DNA of 5,502 nucleotides from Bacteroidales bacterium (GTDB lineage: Bacteria > Bacteroidota > Bacteroidia > Bacteroidales > S143-33), in the NCBI GenBank assembly GCA_027083655.1, contig JALWNS010000170.1, positions 1 through 5,502 on the forward strand, read 5' to 3'. Every line of letters starts with the position of its first letter. Positions within the stretch are counted from its first letter, which is position 1. The position numbers were made by a program, and so were the translations under genes. The notes beneath the pieces are model-generated. The model saw nothing but the letters and a program-made list of their open reading frames with translations. It was not told where the DNA came from and did no database searches. This document shows positions 5,402 through 5,502 of the stretch, one piece after another.

Positions 5402-5431
5402 AAAATCCGTCTTAATTCTTTATTATTAACG

Positions 5432-5439
5432 CAAATATA
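5432..5439 (-). promoter_or_regulatory. -7 element for the SpoIIAA/STAS-like gene
   Basis: On the minus strand TATATTTG, an exact TAnnTTTG match, with its G 30 nt before the ATG at 5401, predicting a leader of about 25 nt. A TTG at the -33 distance is not clear. The remaining bases to 5502 hold no gene I can support. Confidence 0.55.
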
Positions 5440-5502
5440 CAATAATTTTTCTTTCTGGCATACCCATTTAACGAAATTTCAAACCATTATATTACTAAAT
5501 GC

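Noticed and set aside
5247..5429. 60-residue open frame on the plus strand
   Set aside because: Antisense to the start of the SpoIIAA/STAS-like gene, Ser/Lys-rich and without a recognisable motif.

Overview
This AT-rich 5.5 kb window looks like a compact chromosomal segment of a member of the Bacteroidota. The evidence is indirect. Four exact copies of the Bacteroidota -7 promoter element TAnnTTTG sit just upstream of genes, good Shine-Dalgarno sites are absent, and the protein repertoire fits: an M1 peptidase with an extra C-terminal domain, a DUF2520 Rossmann protein and a short SpoIIAA/STAS-like protein. I cannot name the genus.

Layout from left to right. (1) Positions 1-1001, plus strand: the C-terminal part of an M1-family (gluzincin) metallopeptidase, cut by the window edge. 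(2) Positions 998-1417, minus strand: a hotdog-fold acyl-CoA thioesterase whose stop codon interlocks with the peptidase stop. (3) Positions 1513-1935, plus strand: an Rrf2-family, probably Fe-S-sensing, regulator, divergent from the thioesterase across a 95-bp promoter region. (4) Positions 1912-5401, minus strand: a collinear run, read from right to left, of a SpoIIAA/STAS-like protein, a DUF2520/Rossmann protein, tRNA-Thr(CGU), tRNA-Gly(CCC), a TIM-barrel amidohydrolase and a lipoprotein of unknown function. The lipoprotein gene tail overlaps the regulator tail by 24 bp.

The clearest regulatory signal is a near-consensus promoter (TTGACT-N16-TATAAT, followed by TTTG) in front of tRNA-Thr. 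Its -35 part is made from the last codons and stop of the DUF2520 gene. With only 18 bp between tRNA-Gly and the amidohydrolase start, and an ATGA overlap between amidohydrolase and lipoprotein, tRNA-Thr, tRNA-Gly, amidohydrolase and lipoprotein most simply form one mixed tRNA-mRNA transcription unit.

No mobile element, CRISPR array, rRNA or stretch over 300 bp without a gene was seen. The genes look mostly like housekeeping or hypothetical genes, and I found no convincing new multi-gene system. The points most worth a second look are the tRNA-mRNA unit, a 15-bp sequence repeated at two promoters, the unknown lipoprotein coupled to the amidohydrolase, the overlapping convergent gene ends, and the possible operator and cysteine spacing of the Rrf2 regulator.
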